This document shows positions 10,066-18,658 of a stretch of 49,800 nucleotides of DNA, piece by piece (position 1 is the stretch's first letter; every line of letters starts with the position of its first letter). The position numbers were made by a program, and so were the translations under genes. This DNA is from Bacteroidota bacterium. GTDB taxonomy: Bacteria; Bacteroidota; Bacteroidia; Cytophagales; UBA9547. The DNA lies in assembly GCA_004293915.1 (NCBI GenBank), contig RDZG01000082.1, positions 1 to 49,800 of the forward strand, in the 5' to 3' direction. The notes under the pieces were generated by a model that saw only the letters and a list, made by a program, of their open reading frames with translations, had not been told where the DNA came from and searched no databases.

Positions 10066-10287
10066 ATGTATTGGACATTAGAATTGGCATCGTATTTAGA
10101 AGATGCACCTTGGCCAGCAACAAAAGACGAACTTATTGATTTTGCAGTGAGAACAGGGGCTCCAATGGAGGTTGTTGAAAATTTACAAGAACTAGAAGAG
10201 GACGGACAACCGTTTGAAAATATTGAAGAAATTTGGCCAGATTACCCGACCAAAGATGATTTCTTTTTTAACGAAGACGAATATTGA
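10066..10287 (+). CDS. DUF2795 domain-containing small protein
   Basis: A 73-residue acidic protein (start MYWTLELASYLEDAPWPATK) that matches the conserved pattern of DUF2795 proteins of Bacteroidota: a helix ending LEDAPWPATKDEL, then RTGAP, then NLQELEEDGQPFENIEEIWPDYP, and a very acidic tail. No signal peptide or membrane segment is present. The family has no known function. It begins 27 bases after a large inverted repeat and is followed 18 bases later by the OsmC-like gene, so the two may be co-transcribed. Confidence 0.85.
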   Translation: MYWTLELASYLEDAPWPATKDELIDFAVRTGAPMEVVENLQELEEDGQPFENIEEIWPDYPTKDDFFFNEDEY

Positions 10288-10305
10288 TTTCAAACTTTTA
10301 GTTCG

Positions 10306-10722
10306 ATGAGAATAGATATAAAACGTATTAATGATGCTGTAAATCTGGAAGCTACAAACGATACTGGCGTAAAGCTTTTGATGGATGGTTCGGATGCAAT
10401 AGGTGGTAAAAACCTAGGCATGAGACCTATGCAGATACTGTTGGCTTCGCTTGGCGGTTGCAGCTCGATGGATGTTTTGAGTATTCTCAAAAAAATGCAA
10501 CAAGATGTTACCGAATATCAAGTTGTTTTGAATGGAAATAGGGAAGAAGGTGTTGAGCCTTCTCTTTTTAAAACTATTGATGTTAAATTTATTTTGAAAG
10601 GTAACAATTTAGACGCAAACCGTGTAGAGCGTGCCATAGAATTATCAATGACAAAATATTGTTCTGTTGCCAAAACACTTGAGCCAACTTGTTCTATTAC
10701 ATCCTCATTTGAGATTTTATAA
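10306..10722 (+). CDS. OsmC/Ohr family peroxiredoxin-like protein
   Basis: A 138-residue protein of the OsmC family, which reduces organic hydroperoxides through two cysteines. Both candidate cysteines are visible: C52 in the segment LLASLGGCSSMDVLSIL and C119 in MTKYCSVAKTL. Gly-rich spacing and overall length fit the OsmC-like subgroup rather than the Ohr subgroup, but the subgroup cannot be fixed here. It follows the DUF2795 gene by 18 bases on the same strand and converges tail to tail with the oppC-like gene, with only 8 bases between stop codons. Confidence 0.85.
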   Translation: MRIDIKRINDAVNLEATNDTGVKLLMDGSDAIGGKNLGMRPMQILLASLGGCSSMDVLSILKKMQQDVTEYQVVLNGNREEGVEPSLFKTIDVKFILKGNNLDANRVERAIELSMTKYCSVAKTLEPTCSITSSFEIL

Positions 10723-10730
10723 TCTTTATT

Positions 10731-11981
10731 TTACCATTTGGTAGCACTTTGTGGGTCGTAGGCATCTCGAAGCCCATTTCCAAAAAGATTAAAAGAAAGT
10801 ACCAAAACACTAATTGCAAGACTTGGCATTACAATCAAATGCCAACTATTGCTCAACATCGCCATAGAATGAAATCCTTCGTTTACCATCATGCCCCAAC
10901 TTGGTGTTGGTGGCTGAACCCCTAATCCTAAAAAAGACAAACCAGCTTCTGTTAAAATTGCTGAGGCAAAATTAGATGTGGCAATTACTATAATGGGGCC
11001 CATAAGATTTGGTAAAATATGCCGCAAAATGATGCGTGATGTTGGCAATCCTAACGCTTTTGCAGCTTCTACATAGGTTTTTTCTTTGATACTAAGAATT
11101 TGTCCACGTACCACACGAGCAATCTCGACCCAAGTTGTGAGTCCAACGGCAACAAAAGCTACCCAAATTCCTTTGCTTTGCAAAGCTAAACTAATGGCAA
11201 TCACCAACATAATGCCAGGAATAGACCAAACTACTGTCATTAACCACATCACAAATTTGTCGGTATATCCACCAAAAAAGCCACCAATTGCTCCAATAGA
11301 AACACCAACAAAAAGTGAAATAATGACCGAAATCAAACCAATTCCTAAGCTGATTCGAGTGCCAAATATTAGGCGACTCAATAAATCACGACCTGCTTTA
11401 TCGGTGCCAAGCAAAAAGGTTTTTTGCTCGATGTGTGCAGATATTAATTTCTCTTTTAATTCAGTTTGCGAATAGCTCATTTCTTTGCCACTATCCGAAA
11501 TAAAATAAACTTTATCGTTTTCATATTTATAATTTTGGAGTGTGTCGTAGCCAGTGTAATTTGATTTTCCTTTTTTGATATGCTCAACAATTGTTATAAT
11601 AGGTTCTTTTTCAGGTATTTGAATGCGTCCATCGGGGATATAATCTAAATTAAATCCATTTACAGTGAAAGATTTTATGGGTGTGATTACAAATTCGGAT
11701 TCTTTTCCAAATAGCATTGTTTTGAAAATATTTTGAGATGGAATTTCTATATTTCTTCGTTGTTTCAAAAAATAAGTACGAAAAATTGGTGGCTGTTTTT
11801 GTACTTGTATGGCACCATCGTTTGCTCCAGGAGTAGAATCAGGCATGATTAAATAGCCCAAAACAGCAACAATACATGCAAAAATAATCACAAATAAGCC
11901 AAAAACTGCAGGTTTGTTTGCAAAAAGCCTTTTTTTGATGTAATAAGAAGGTTTACGAACTATATTTTGCTTCTGGTCCAT
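10731..11981 (-). CDS. ABC transporter permease, OppC/DppC type
   Basis: An inner-membrane permease of a peptide/nickel-type ABC transporter. The N-terminus has the OppC_N-type segment with one membrane helix (about residues 20-45 from the ATG), followed by an unusually long periplasmic insert of about 130 residues. The binding-protein-dependent permease domain follows with five helices and a clear EAA loop (VEAAKALGLPTSRIILRHILPNL). The ATG at 11981 is preferred over an in-frame TTG at 12005 because the TTG would overlap the preceding gene's stop. The usual partners (OppA, OppB, ATPases) are not in this window; in Bacteroidota these permeases are often scattered. Confidence 0.85.
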   Translation of the reverse strand: MDQKQNIVRKPSYYIKKRLFANKPAVFGLFVIIFACIVAVLGYLIMPDSTPGANDGAIQVQKQPPIFRTYFLKQRRNIEIPSQNIFKTMLFGKESEFVITPIKSFTVNGFNLDYIPDGRIQIPEKEPIITIVEHIKKGKSNYTGYDTLQNYKYENDKVYFISDSGKEMSYSQTELKEKLISAHIEQKTFLLGTDKAGRDLLSRLIFGTRISLGIGLISVIISLFVGVSIGAIGGFFGGYTDKFVMWLMTVVWSIPGIMLVIAISLALQSKGIWVAFVAVGLTTWVEIARVVRGQILSIKEKTYVEAAKALGLPTSRIILRHILPNLMGPIIVIATSNFASAILTEAGLSFLGLGVQPPTPSWGMMVNEGFHSMAMLSNSWHLIVMPSLAISVLVLSFNLFGNGLRDAYDPQSATKW

Positions 11982-11985
11982 TTTT

Positions 11986-12237
11986 TTATTTACTATTGTG
12001 AGCAAAAAGTCCTTTTTTAGAAGCCAAAAAATATAATTTTGAAATGCTTGTATTCAAATCTATTGTTGGATTTTGAACGCCATCAGCGAGTAAAAAATAA
12101 TTTACATATTCTATTTTAATCAATTGGATGAGGTTTTGACTTAGCAAATTAGCATCTAACATGGTTTTTTTTTGCAATTCGGCATACGAAGTTACAAAAT
12201 ATAGTTCATCTAAAATGTCGAATTCTAAATCAGTCAT
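11986..12237 (-). CDS. Small conserved-looking hypothetical protein
   Basis: An 83-residue soluble protein (begins MTDLEFDILDELYFVTSYAE) with no signal peptide. I do not recognise a named domain. The pattern, an N-terminal helix-turn region followed by LSQNLIQLIKIEYVNYFLL and a C-terminal LASKKGLFAHNSK, could be a small winged-helix-like fold, but this is a guess. It lies between the broken glycosyltransferase (9 bases upstream) and the oppC-like gene (4 bases downstream), so the three probably share a transcript. Confidence 0.7.
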   Translation of the reverse strand: MTDLEFDILDELYFVTSYAELQKKTMLDANLLSQNLIQLIKIEYVNYFLLADGVQNPTIDLNTSISKLYFLASKKGLFAHNSK

Positions 12238-12246
12238 TTATTTTAA

Positions 12247-12567
12247 TTATTTTTTCCATTTATAACTCAAAAACCTGCCTCCAAGTCCAAAAAAGACTAC
12301 ATAAAAAGGGTAAATGATGAACAAAAACAAAAAAGCACTCAAATTTAATTTTTTATCTAAGAAATATAAAATTGAATGTAAAAATCTATATTCAATAATC
12401 ATTCTTATAAATTGAAAAGTACAAAAAAGAATAAATTTTATAAAATTAAAATCAAAAAACAGCGTAATAAAAAACAAAATTGAAATAAAATTTACAGCAA
12501 AAATACCTAATGCAATAGCTTGAACATGAGGTAATTGATAGTTTTCCCATTTTGAAGCCCAACGCAA
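12247..12567 (-). pseudogene. Glycosyltransferase family 2, C-terminal fragment after a frameshift
   Basis: This is the C-terminal part of the glycosyltransferase gene that starts at 13375. The frame is open upstream to at least 12651, with the readable sequence NAVGFLKSKSAIVFTETAQ and then FYNQRLRWASKWENYQL, which is the typical QRxRW region of membrane glycosyltransferases of family 2. Two or three membrane helices follow (about 18-45 and 62-95 of the fragment). The fragment has no plausible start of its own: position 12567 is an internal TTG (Leu of QRLRW). It is separated from the N-terminal part by a change of reading frame at about 12650. Confidence 0.75.
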
Positions 12568-12649
12568 ACGTTGGTTATAAAATGAGCTAATGTTTTGTGC
12601 CGTTTCTGTAAAAACAATGGCAGATTTAGATTTTAAAAAACCTACTGCA

Positions 12650-13375
12650 TTAAATTTTGTGCATCAACAATTCGTCATCACCCGAAGGTTGGTTGTTTAT
12701 GTCTTCAAAACCATTAACTTCTTCAAAAGTAGTTTTTCGATAGGCTAAATTTGCTCCGTTGCACATGGTTGGCATTCCCAATGCCCAAGTTGCGGCTCCG
12801 CTACCAACCAAAGAAGCAAATTCGATGGTATTTAGGCTTGAGAAAAAAGTTTTTTCATCTTTAAAAGCAACTAAACCAAAACCCAGTTTTATTTTGGGGT
12901 CTTCAAAAAAATGAAGCCAAGTTTTGACCCAATGTTTGGTAACAATACAGTCGGCATCGGTACATAAAATAATTTGGTTTTTTGAATTCGCAATGGCTTG
13001 GCTTATAGCTTGTTTTTTGCCCATGCCGATAGCAGGAATTAAAAAAATAGTTAGTTTTGATAGTGCAATATATTTTTCAACGATTTCTACTGATTTATCA
13101 CTAGAATGGTCGTTGATTAATATTACATCGAATAATGATTTTGAAACAGATTGATTTTCAATGCTTTGCAAAAGCTGAGTCAAGTTTTTTTCTTCGTTTT
13201 TAAATGCAACAACAATACTGATTTTATTGCTAAATGTATTTTTTTCATCAAAATAAAAAGTATTTATATGTTGCAACGAATGGTGCATTTTTGCAACAAA
13301 AACGAAATAAAAAGTATAAAATACAATAAAAATAAAAGCTAAAAACATAAAACCAAAAATCGTATTAGTTTGCAA
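12650..13375 (-). pseudogene. Glycosyltransferase family 2, N-terminal part (frameshifted)
   Basis: The 241-residue N-terminal part of a membrane-bound family 2 glycosyltransferase, which moves a sugar from a nucleotide donor to a lipid or glycan at the inner membrane. An N-terminal membrane helix (about 7-28) precedes the GT-A domain: ISIVVAFKNEEKNL, VILINDHSSD, ILCTDADC (the DxD metal site) and GDDELLMHKI (the D/E-rich acceptor/base motif). The protein then hits a stop (TAA at 12652-12650) exactly where the family continues into the QRxRW motif. That motif is in another frame (12247-12567). One extra base, or loss of a number of bases leaving one extra, explains the break. The start is a TTG at 13375 or an ATG at 13348. 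Confidence 0.8.
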
Positions 13376-13551
13376 AATAGGATTTATTTGGTGATTTAAA
13401 TTAACAAATACAATGTGTTTTGGTAATAAACATTACAATTACCCATATTTAATAGAATATATCTTGTGTTTTGATTTATTTTTTCTCTCATTTCAAAATT
13501 AGCTTTGCAATCTAGCTATCAAGTTGTTATATTTAGCCTACAATTTAGAGT

Positions 13552-16488
13552 ATGCCAGATTCGTTATTAAGAAAAAACAAAAATGAATTAGTTGACGAAG
13601 TCAAAAAACTGCGTGGTGCATTGGATAAATGCTACAACCAAATTCATATTTTGAGCAAAGGAAGAAGCGATATTTTTTCGGATAGTTTTCAAAATTTATA
13701 TTACAGCATTGCCAATTTGGCGGTTAGGAGTATGAGTTTGGAGCAGCTTTTTTATGATATTCATACTATTTTAAAAAAAGTTATAGATGTAAATAACTTT
13801 ATCATAGCACTTTATGATCCTAAATCGGAGTTTGTAAATTTTCCATATTATATAGACGAACATTTTGCAGGAGTTGTTCAATCGACCAAAAGAAAATATG
13901 CTAGTGGATTGACAGAATATAATCTTGAGCAAGGCAAACCATTGTTTTTGTATGAAGAAGAAATCTTGAAATTAGTTGAAGAAAAAAAAGTAGTTCTTAC
14001 TTCGAGGTGTCCAAAAATTTGGATGGGTGTTCCACTTCGGCTCGAAGACAAAGTGATTGGTTTGATTGGTATTAAAAGTTATAATCATCGCAATAAATAC
14101 AATACAAAGCATTTGGATATGCTCGATTTTATTTCGGGACAAATTGCCATTGCCATAGAGCGAAAACGAAACGAAGAAAAGCTGAATTTTCAGAATGCAC
14201 GTATCAAAACCATTTTTGAAAGTAGCTCGCATTTGATGTGGTCTGTTAATAAATCATTGGCACTCACCACCTTTAATCATAATTATAACGATGCGATTTT
14301 GATGTTGCACAAAACGCCACCTGTGATGAACCAGGTACCAGAGTCGCTCAACAAAATGCTATCGAAAAACGATTATTTGAATTTTGTGTTATCAAAATAT
14401 CAAGGAGCATTTGAAGGAAATTCGCAACATTTCGAAACCAGTAATACTTTGCCCAACGGCAGAGAAATTTGGTGGGAAATTTACTTAAATCCCATTTATC
14501 AAACCGATGGCACAATAGAAGAAGTTTCGGGGATAGCACATGATATTACAGAGAAAAAAATAGCTGATATTTCGTTGCAAGAAAGCGAAGAAAAATTTAG
14601 AGATATTTTTGAGTCGTTTCAAGATATTTATTACCGAACTAATTTGCAGGGACACATTCAGCTCATTAGCCCTTCTGTAAAAGAATTGATGGGATACGAA
14701 CCATACGAAGTTATTGGCAAAAGACTTACTGATTTTTATGAAGTTACCAATTCAGACCGAAATTTGGCAGACGAATTATTTACAATCGGCTATGTAAAAA
14801 ACTACGAAAGAAATATAAAATCGAAGTTTGGAACTATCATTCCGACAATTTCAAACGTAAGATTAATTTATAATCGCAAAAATCATCCCATAGCAATTGA
14901 GGGTGTGGCAAGAGATATTTCTTCGATAAAACAAACATCTGAAGAATTGCGAAATGCCAAAGAATTAGCCGAAAAATCGCTTAAAGTTAAGCAACTATTT
15001 TTGGCAAATATGAGTCACGAAATCCGAACTCCGATGAACGGAATCATTGGAATGATAGATTTGCTAAACACTTCAAAACTAAATGAAGAGCAAAAAGATT
15101 ATGTAACAACCATCAAACGTTCGTCTGAAACACTTTTAACTATTTTGAATGATATTCTCGATTTGTCGAAACTCGAAGCGGGCAAAATGCAACTTCGTCC
15201 ATCGCCAATTTCGATTGAAAATACCATTGAAAAACTTTTTGCCTTGTTTCAAAACCTTGCCAATGCAAAAAATATCATCTTAGAATACGAAATTGATGAA
15301 GATGTACCGATGTATATCAATGCCGATGAAACTCGTTTTTTGCAAGTTTTGTCTAATCTAACATCGAATGCTATAAAATTTACAGAAAAAGGCAGTATTT
15401 CGATTATTGTAAAAAAAGCAGGAAAGAAACGTATCAAATTCGTGGTAAAAGATACAGGCATTGGCATTTCCAAAGAAAATGTACGTACTTTATTCAATTC
15501 GTTTAGTCAGGTCGATGATTCGTCTTCAAAATCGTTTAGCGGTACTGGTTTGGGCTTGGCAATATCGAAAGAAATGGCAAAATTGATGGGTGGTACAATC
15601 GGTGTGAAATCAGATTTAGGTGTAGGTAGTATTTTTTGGTTTACAATTGAGGCTCAGCCGGTTGATAAAATTGGATTAGTAAAAAGTTTTAACGAAACCG
15701 AAGAAGATTATTTTAAAGGTTTTGGAAAAATAGTTCCAAAAGTGTTGTTGGTGGATGATAATCCAATAAATCAAAAAGTTGCTTCGCAAATTTTATTAAA
15801 AGCAGGATGTACAGTTGATGTGGCTCCAAATGGCATGGAAGCTATTTTAAAAGTGATAGAATATACTTATGATATTATTTTTATGGATATTCAAATGCCC
15901 GAAATGGATGGCATGACAGCAACCAAAAAAATAAAAGATTTGCGAATCAAGAAACTTGCACCTATTATTGCAATGACAGCCTATAGCATGGAAGATGATA
16001 AAGAGCGATTCTTAAATGCAGGCATGGATGATTATTTGCCAAAACCTATAAAATCGGAAACAATTGTAAAAATAATCCGAAAATGGGTGTTAAAACAAGA
16101 TGAAGATTTTGTGAATGAACAAACGCCACAAATATTTTCAGAAAATATTATTAATTTAGAAGTTGTAAATCAACTCAAAATTCACCTCGATGAATACATG
16201 ATTGCAGAGGTTTACGAAGAGTTTGAAAATGAGTCGAGAGAGTTGATAAAAGGCTGTGAATCAAAAGATTGGACAATAGTAAAAAGTAACTTACATACCT
16301 TAAAAGGCAATGCAAGTACATTGGGAATCGACCAAGTTGCAAAGGTTGCAACATTGATAGAATCTGATATAAAGAAAAAAAATACTTCTAATTATGAAAA
16401 CGATTTCTTTAATTTGAAATCTGCATTCGATAATTACCGTATGCAATACAAAAAACTTTTAAACATAAACAAAAATGTCAGCGCCTAA
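13552..16488 (+). CDS. Hybrid sensor histidine kinase/response regulator (GAF-PAS-PAS-HisKA-HATPase-REC-Hpt)
   Basis: A 978-residue cytoplasmic hybrid kinase with no membrane segment. In order: a short N-terminal coiled coil (about 1-40); a GAF domain (about 55-205); a PAS-like domain ending DITEKK (about 215-340); a second PAS domain starting EEKFRDIFESF (about 345-465); HisKA with the phosphorylated histidine H489 in MSHEIRTPMNG; HATPase_c with the N box NLTSNAIKF and G boxes DTGIGI and GTGLGLAIS (about 595-705); a receiver with phospho-acceptor D779 in FMDIQMPEMDG; and an Hpt domain with H915 in LHTLKGNA. It is therefore a complete His-Asp-His phosphorelay in one chain that senses a soluble ligand or redox signal. 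Its end overlaps the next gene, a lone receiver, by 14 bases, suggesting that receiver is the final Asp. Confidence 0.95.
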   Translation: MPDSLLRKNKNELVDEVKKLRGALDKCYNQIHILSKGRSDIFSDSFQNLYYSIANLAVRSMSLEQLFYDIHTILKKVIDVNNFIIALYDPKSEFVNFPYYIDEHFAGVVQSTKRKYASGLTEYNLEQGKPLFLYEEEILKLVEEKKVVLTSRCPKIWMGVPLRLEDKVIGLIGIKSYNHRNKYNTKHLDMLDFISGQIAIAIERKRNEEKLNFQNARIKTIFESSSHLMWSVNKSLALTTFNHNYNDAILMLHKTPPVMNQVPESLNKMLSKNDYLNFVLSKYQGAFEGNSQHFETSNTLPNGREIWWEIYLNPIYQTDGTIEEVSGIAHDITEKKIADISLQESEEKFRDIFESFQDIYYRTNLQGHIQLISPSVKELMGYEPYEVIGKRLTDFYEVTNSDRNLADELFTIGYVKNYERNIKSKFGTIIPTISNVRLIYNRKNHPIAIEGVARDISSIKQTSEELRNAKELAEKSLKVKQLFLANMSHEIRTPMNGIIGMIDLLNTSKLNEEQKDYVTTIKRSSETLLTILNDILDLSKLEAGKMQLRPSPISIENTIEKLFALFQNLANAKNIILEYEIDEDVPMYINADETRFLQVLSNLTSNAIKFTEKGSISIIVKKAGKKRIKFVVKDTGIGISKENVRTLFNSFSQVDDSSSKSFSGTGLGLAISKEMAKLMGGTIGVKSDLGVGSIFWFTIEAQPVDKIGLVKSFNETEEDYFKGFGKIVPKVLLVDDNPINQKVASQILLKAGCTVDVAPNGMEAILKVIEYTYDIIFMDIQMPEMDGMTATKKIKDLRIKKLAPIIAMTAYSMEDDKERFLNAGMDDYLPKPIKSETIVKIIRKWVLKQDEDFVNEQTPQIFSENIINLEVVNQLKIHLDEYMIAEVYEEFENESRELIKGCESKDWTIVKSNLHTLKGNASTLGIDQVAKVATLIESDIKKKNTSNYENDFFNLKSAFDNYRMQYKKLLNINKNVSA

Positions 16489-16852
16489 GAAAGTGTTAAT
16501 TGCAGAAGATAGTTCGGTTATACAAAACCTTACGAAGAAAATTCTTCAACAGCAAGATTACGAAATCAAGTCGGTAAAAAACGGGCAGGAGTTACTTAAA
16601 ATTGTCGAATCCGAAACTTTTGACGTTATACTTTTGGATATTAATATGCCAATTGTAAATGGAATCGAATGTGCAAAATCTATCCGTGCTATGGCAGACA
16701 AAACCAAAGCAGCCACTCCGCTGATTGCCATAACTGGAAATGCACTTAATTTTACGGTAGATTATTTCAAATCAGTAGGTTTTAATGAATATTTACAAAA
16801 ACCATTGAATTTTGATTTATTGCTCGATATGGTTAAAAAATATACATCCTAA
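16475..16852 (+). CDS. Single-domain response regulator
   Basis: A 125-residue CheY-like receiver with no output domain. The acidic pocket (E11, D12), the phospho-acceptor D55 in VILLDINMP, the T in LIAITGNA and the K in LQKPLN are all present. It overlaps the hybrid kinase gene by 14 bases, implying translational coupling. The likely path is kinase H489 to D779 to Hpt H915 to D55 here. With no output domain, its action must be by protein contact, or by passing phosphate on to another protein. Confidence 0.93.
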   Translation: MSAPKKVLIAEDSSVIQNLTKKILQQQDYEIKSVKNGQELLKIVESETFDVILLDINMPIVNGIECAKSIRAMADKTKAATPLIAITGNALNFTVDYFKSVGFNEYLQKPLNFDLLLDMVKKYTS

Positions 16853-16867
16853 AATTAGATTTTTGAT

Positions 16868-17140
16868 ATGATACGCTATACTACTCAATTTCTTACTCGC
16901 ATCGAAGATATATTTTCTGAAACTGATTTTATGCTTCGCTATGAAAAAGGTAATTTTAAGTCGGGATATTGCGTGTTGAAAGAACAAAGTGTAGTGATTG
17001 TAAATAAATACTATCCACTCGAAGGCAAAATAAATTGTTTGATAGAAATATTAAAATCCTTACCTCTCGATATCTCGAGATTTAACGAAAAATCAAAACA
17101 ACTTTATTATCAAATTACTCAATCCACACTTGCACTTTAG
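16868..17140 (+). CDS. Conserved-looking hypothetical protein
   Basis: A 90-residue soluble protein (begins MIRYTTQFLTRIEDIFSETD) without signal peptide or recognised domain. It lies between the receiver gene (15 bases upstream) and the metallo-hydrolase gene (6 bases downstream). The spacing and strand suggest one operon. The pattern FMLRYEKGNFKSGYCVLKEQ and VVIVNKYYPLEGKINCLIEIL is familiar from small Bacteroidota proteins next to MBL-fold hydrolases, but I cannot assign a function. Confidence 0.75.
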   Translation: MIRYTTQFLTRIEDIFSETDFMLRYEKGNFKSGYCVLKEQSVVIVNKYYPLEGKINCLIEILKSLPLDISRFNEKSKQLYYQITQSTLAL

Positions 17141-17146
17141 TAGATT

Positions 17147-17911
17147 TTGAAAATTACATTCTTAGGCACGGGTACATCACAAGGCGTTCCAATGATTGGT
17201 TGCAAATGCGAAGTATGCACTTCGATGGATTTTAGAGATCAGCGTTTGCGTAGTTCGATTCATATCCAAACCGATGATAATCAAAGTGTTGTAATAGATT
17301 CTGGTCCAGATTTTAGGCAACAAATGTTGCGACATAGAATCGAAAAACTCGATGCCATAGTTTTTACTCACGAGCATAAAGATCATGTTTCTGGCTTAGA
17401 CGATGTAAGGGCTTATAACTATTTGCAAAAAAAACCGATGGAAGTTTATGCCCACAATAGAGTGCTGCATCAACTAAAACAAGATTTTGCTTATGCATTT
17501 TCTGAAAAAAAATATCCTGGTGTGCCAGAAATTAACCTCAACGAAATCGAAAACAAACCTTTTAAAGTTTCTAAAACTACATTTACGCCAATTGAAGTAA
17601 TGCACTTTAAATTGGCTGTTTTTGGCTTTCGGATAAAAGATTTCACATATATTACCGATGCAAATTTTATTTCGGAAGAGGAAGAAAAAAAGATTTTTGG
17701 CTCAAAAATAATTGTGCTTAATGGATTGCAATACGAACCACATATTTCGCATTTTACATTTGAAGAAGCACTCGCTTTGATTCAAAAATGGAAACCAGAA
17801 AAAGCCTATTTTACACACATTAGCCACAGATTAGGCAGACATGCAGAAATAGAAAAAAAACTACCATCTTGGATTCGATTGGGTTTTGATGGATTGGTTT
17901 TAGATGTTTAG
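17147..17911 (+). CDS. MBL-fold metallo-hydrolase (PhnP-like)
   Basis: A 254-residue metallo-beta-lactamase-fold phosphodiesterase-type enzyme. The start KITFLGTGTSQGVPMIGC, cysteines C19, C21 and C24 of a structural zinc site, the metal site THEHKDH (H75, H77, D79, H80), the later histidine in ITDAN region, and the final HISHRLGRH segment match the PhnP-like/cyclic phosphodiesterase group. The real substrate is unknown. The gene begins with TTG at 17147, six bases after the preceding stop; no ATG lies close enough to keep the GTGTSQG motif, so TTG is the likely start. It is probably co-transcribed with the two or three genes upstream. Confidence 0.85.
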   Translation: MKITFLGTGTSQGVPMIGCKCEVCTSMDFRDQRLRSSIHIQTDDNQSVVIDSGPDFRQQMLRHRIEKLDAIVFTHEHKDHVSGLDDVRAYNYLQKKPMEVYAHNRVLHQLKQDFAYAFSEKKYPGVPEINLNEIENKPFKVSKTTFTPIEVMHFKLAVFGFRIKDFTYITDANFISEEEEKKIFGSKIIVLNGLQYEPHISHFTFEEALALIQKWKPEKAYFTHISHRLGRHAEIEKKLPSWIRLGFDGLVLDV

Positions 17912-17964
17912 AGTTTAAAAATGTGTTAATAGCATCATGATAAAATTTTTAAAATATAACAAAC

Positions 17965-17995
17965 TTGCAGATATGTATCTAAATAGATACCTTTG
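17965..17995 (+). promoter_or_regulatory. Promoter with palindromic operator for the toxin-antitoxin pair
   Basis: TTG at 17965-17967 and TACCTTTG at 17988-17995 are 20 bases apart and match the Bacteroidota promoter consensus. Between and touching the -7 box lies the perfect palindrome GTATCT-AAAT-AGATAC at 17975-17990. Its last three bases are the first three of the -7 box, so a protein bound there would block transcription. The XRE antitoxin encoded downstream is the obvious candidate repressor. The predicted start of transcription (about 4 bases after the -7 box) falls on the toxin ATG at 17999, so the transcript may be leaderless. Confidence 0.65.
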
Positions 17996-17998
17996 CGT

Positions 17999-18346
17999 AT
18001 GCAGAGAGAAATTATAGTCTTTGGTACACACTTCCTTGACTTCTTTAACAAACTAGACAGCAAGACTAAAGAGAAAGTATCATATGTACTTGATTTAGTT
18101 AAATTTACTTCTATTATTCCTGAAAAGTTTTTAAAGCATATTCAAGGAACTGATGGTATTTATGAAATAAGAATAAAATCAGGAAGCAACATATATCGAA
18201 TATTTTGCTGTTTTGATAAAGGAAATTTGGTTGTTTTATTTAATGGATTTCAAAAGAAAGACCAAAAGATACCTAAAAATGAAATTGAACTAGCTGATAA
18301 ATTGAAACAAGAATATTTTAAAACAAAGCCAAGAAATGGAAAATAA
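17999..18346 (+). CDS. RelE/HigB-like toxin (type II toxin-antitoxin)
   Basis: A 115-residue protein of the HigB/phage Gp49-like branch of RelE toxins, which cleave mRNA on the ribosome. Visible hallmarks are the segment LKHIQGTDGIYEIRIKSGSNIYRIFCCFDKGNLVVLFNGFQKKDQKIP, which in these families gives the beta-sheet core with R/K residues (seen here as EIRIKSG, YRIFCCFDKG and LFNGFQKKDQK), and a C-terminal Lys-rich helix. The order toxin before antitoxin is typical of HigBA. I start at ATG 17999 rather than the TTG at 17993, because the TTG lies inside the -7 promoter box. The gene overlaps the antitoxin gene by 11 bases. Confidence 0.85.
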   Translation: MQREIIVFGTHFLDFFNKLDSKTKEKVSYVLDLVKFTSIIPEKFLKHIQGTDGIYEIRIKSGSNIYRIFCCFDKGNLVVLFNGFQKKDQKIPKNEIELADKLKQEYFKTKPRNGK

Positions 18347-18629
18347 GATAACTAAGTTCGGAGATATAATAGACAAGGAATACGGCAAATTAGGTACTGC
18401 ATCCAGAGAAGAATACGAAATGCGTTCATTGGCATTTAGAGTAGGAGAAATGGTAAAGTCGGACAGAAAGCAAAACCACATGACACAAAAACAATTGGCT
18501 GAAAAATCAGGCACAAAGAGAACCTATATTTCTAGAATTGAGAACGGACGAAGTGATATTCAGTTAAATACGTTACATAAAATAATAGAAACTGGATTAG
18601 GACGAACAATGAGTTTGACAATAAAATGA
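18336..18629 (+). CDS. XRE-family antitoxin (HigA-like)
   Basis: A 97-residue DNA-binding antitoxin. The C-terminal half is a helix-turn-helix of the XRE/Cro type (MTQKQLAEKSGTKRTYISRIENG with the IENGRSDIQLNTL continuation, residues about 49-82). The N-terminal part is helical and probably wraps the toxin. It overlaps the toxin gene by 11 bases, so the two are co-translated. It would repress the pair through the palindrome at 17975-17990. Confidence 0.88.
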   Translation: MENKITKFGDIIDKEYGKLGTASREEYEMRSLAFRVGEMVKSDRKQNHMTQKQLAEKSGTKRTYISRIENGRSDIQLNTLHKIIETGLGRTMSLTIK

Positions 18630-18658
18630 ATATTCTACAAAATTGATTACCTACATTG

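Noticed and set aside
11086-11475. Plus-strand open frame of 129 residues within the oppC-like gene
   Set aside because: Antisense to a clear permease domain, with no protein-like pattern of its own.
13469-13507. Promoter of the hybrid kinase (TTTTG at 13469 and TAGCTTTG at 13500)
   Set aside because: The -7 box is good, but the spacing of 26 bases is too long; not listed as a feature.
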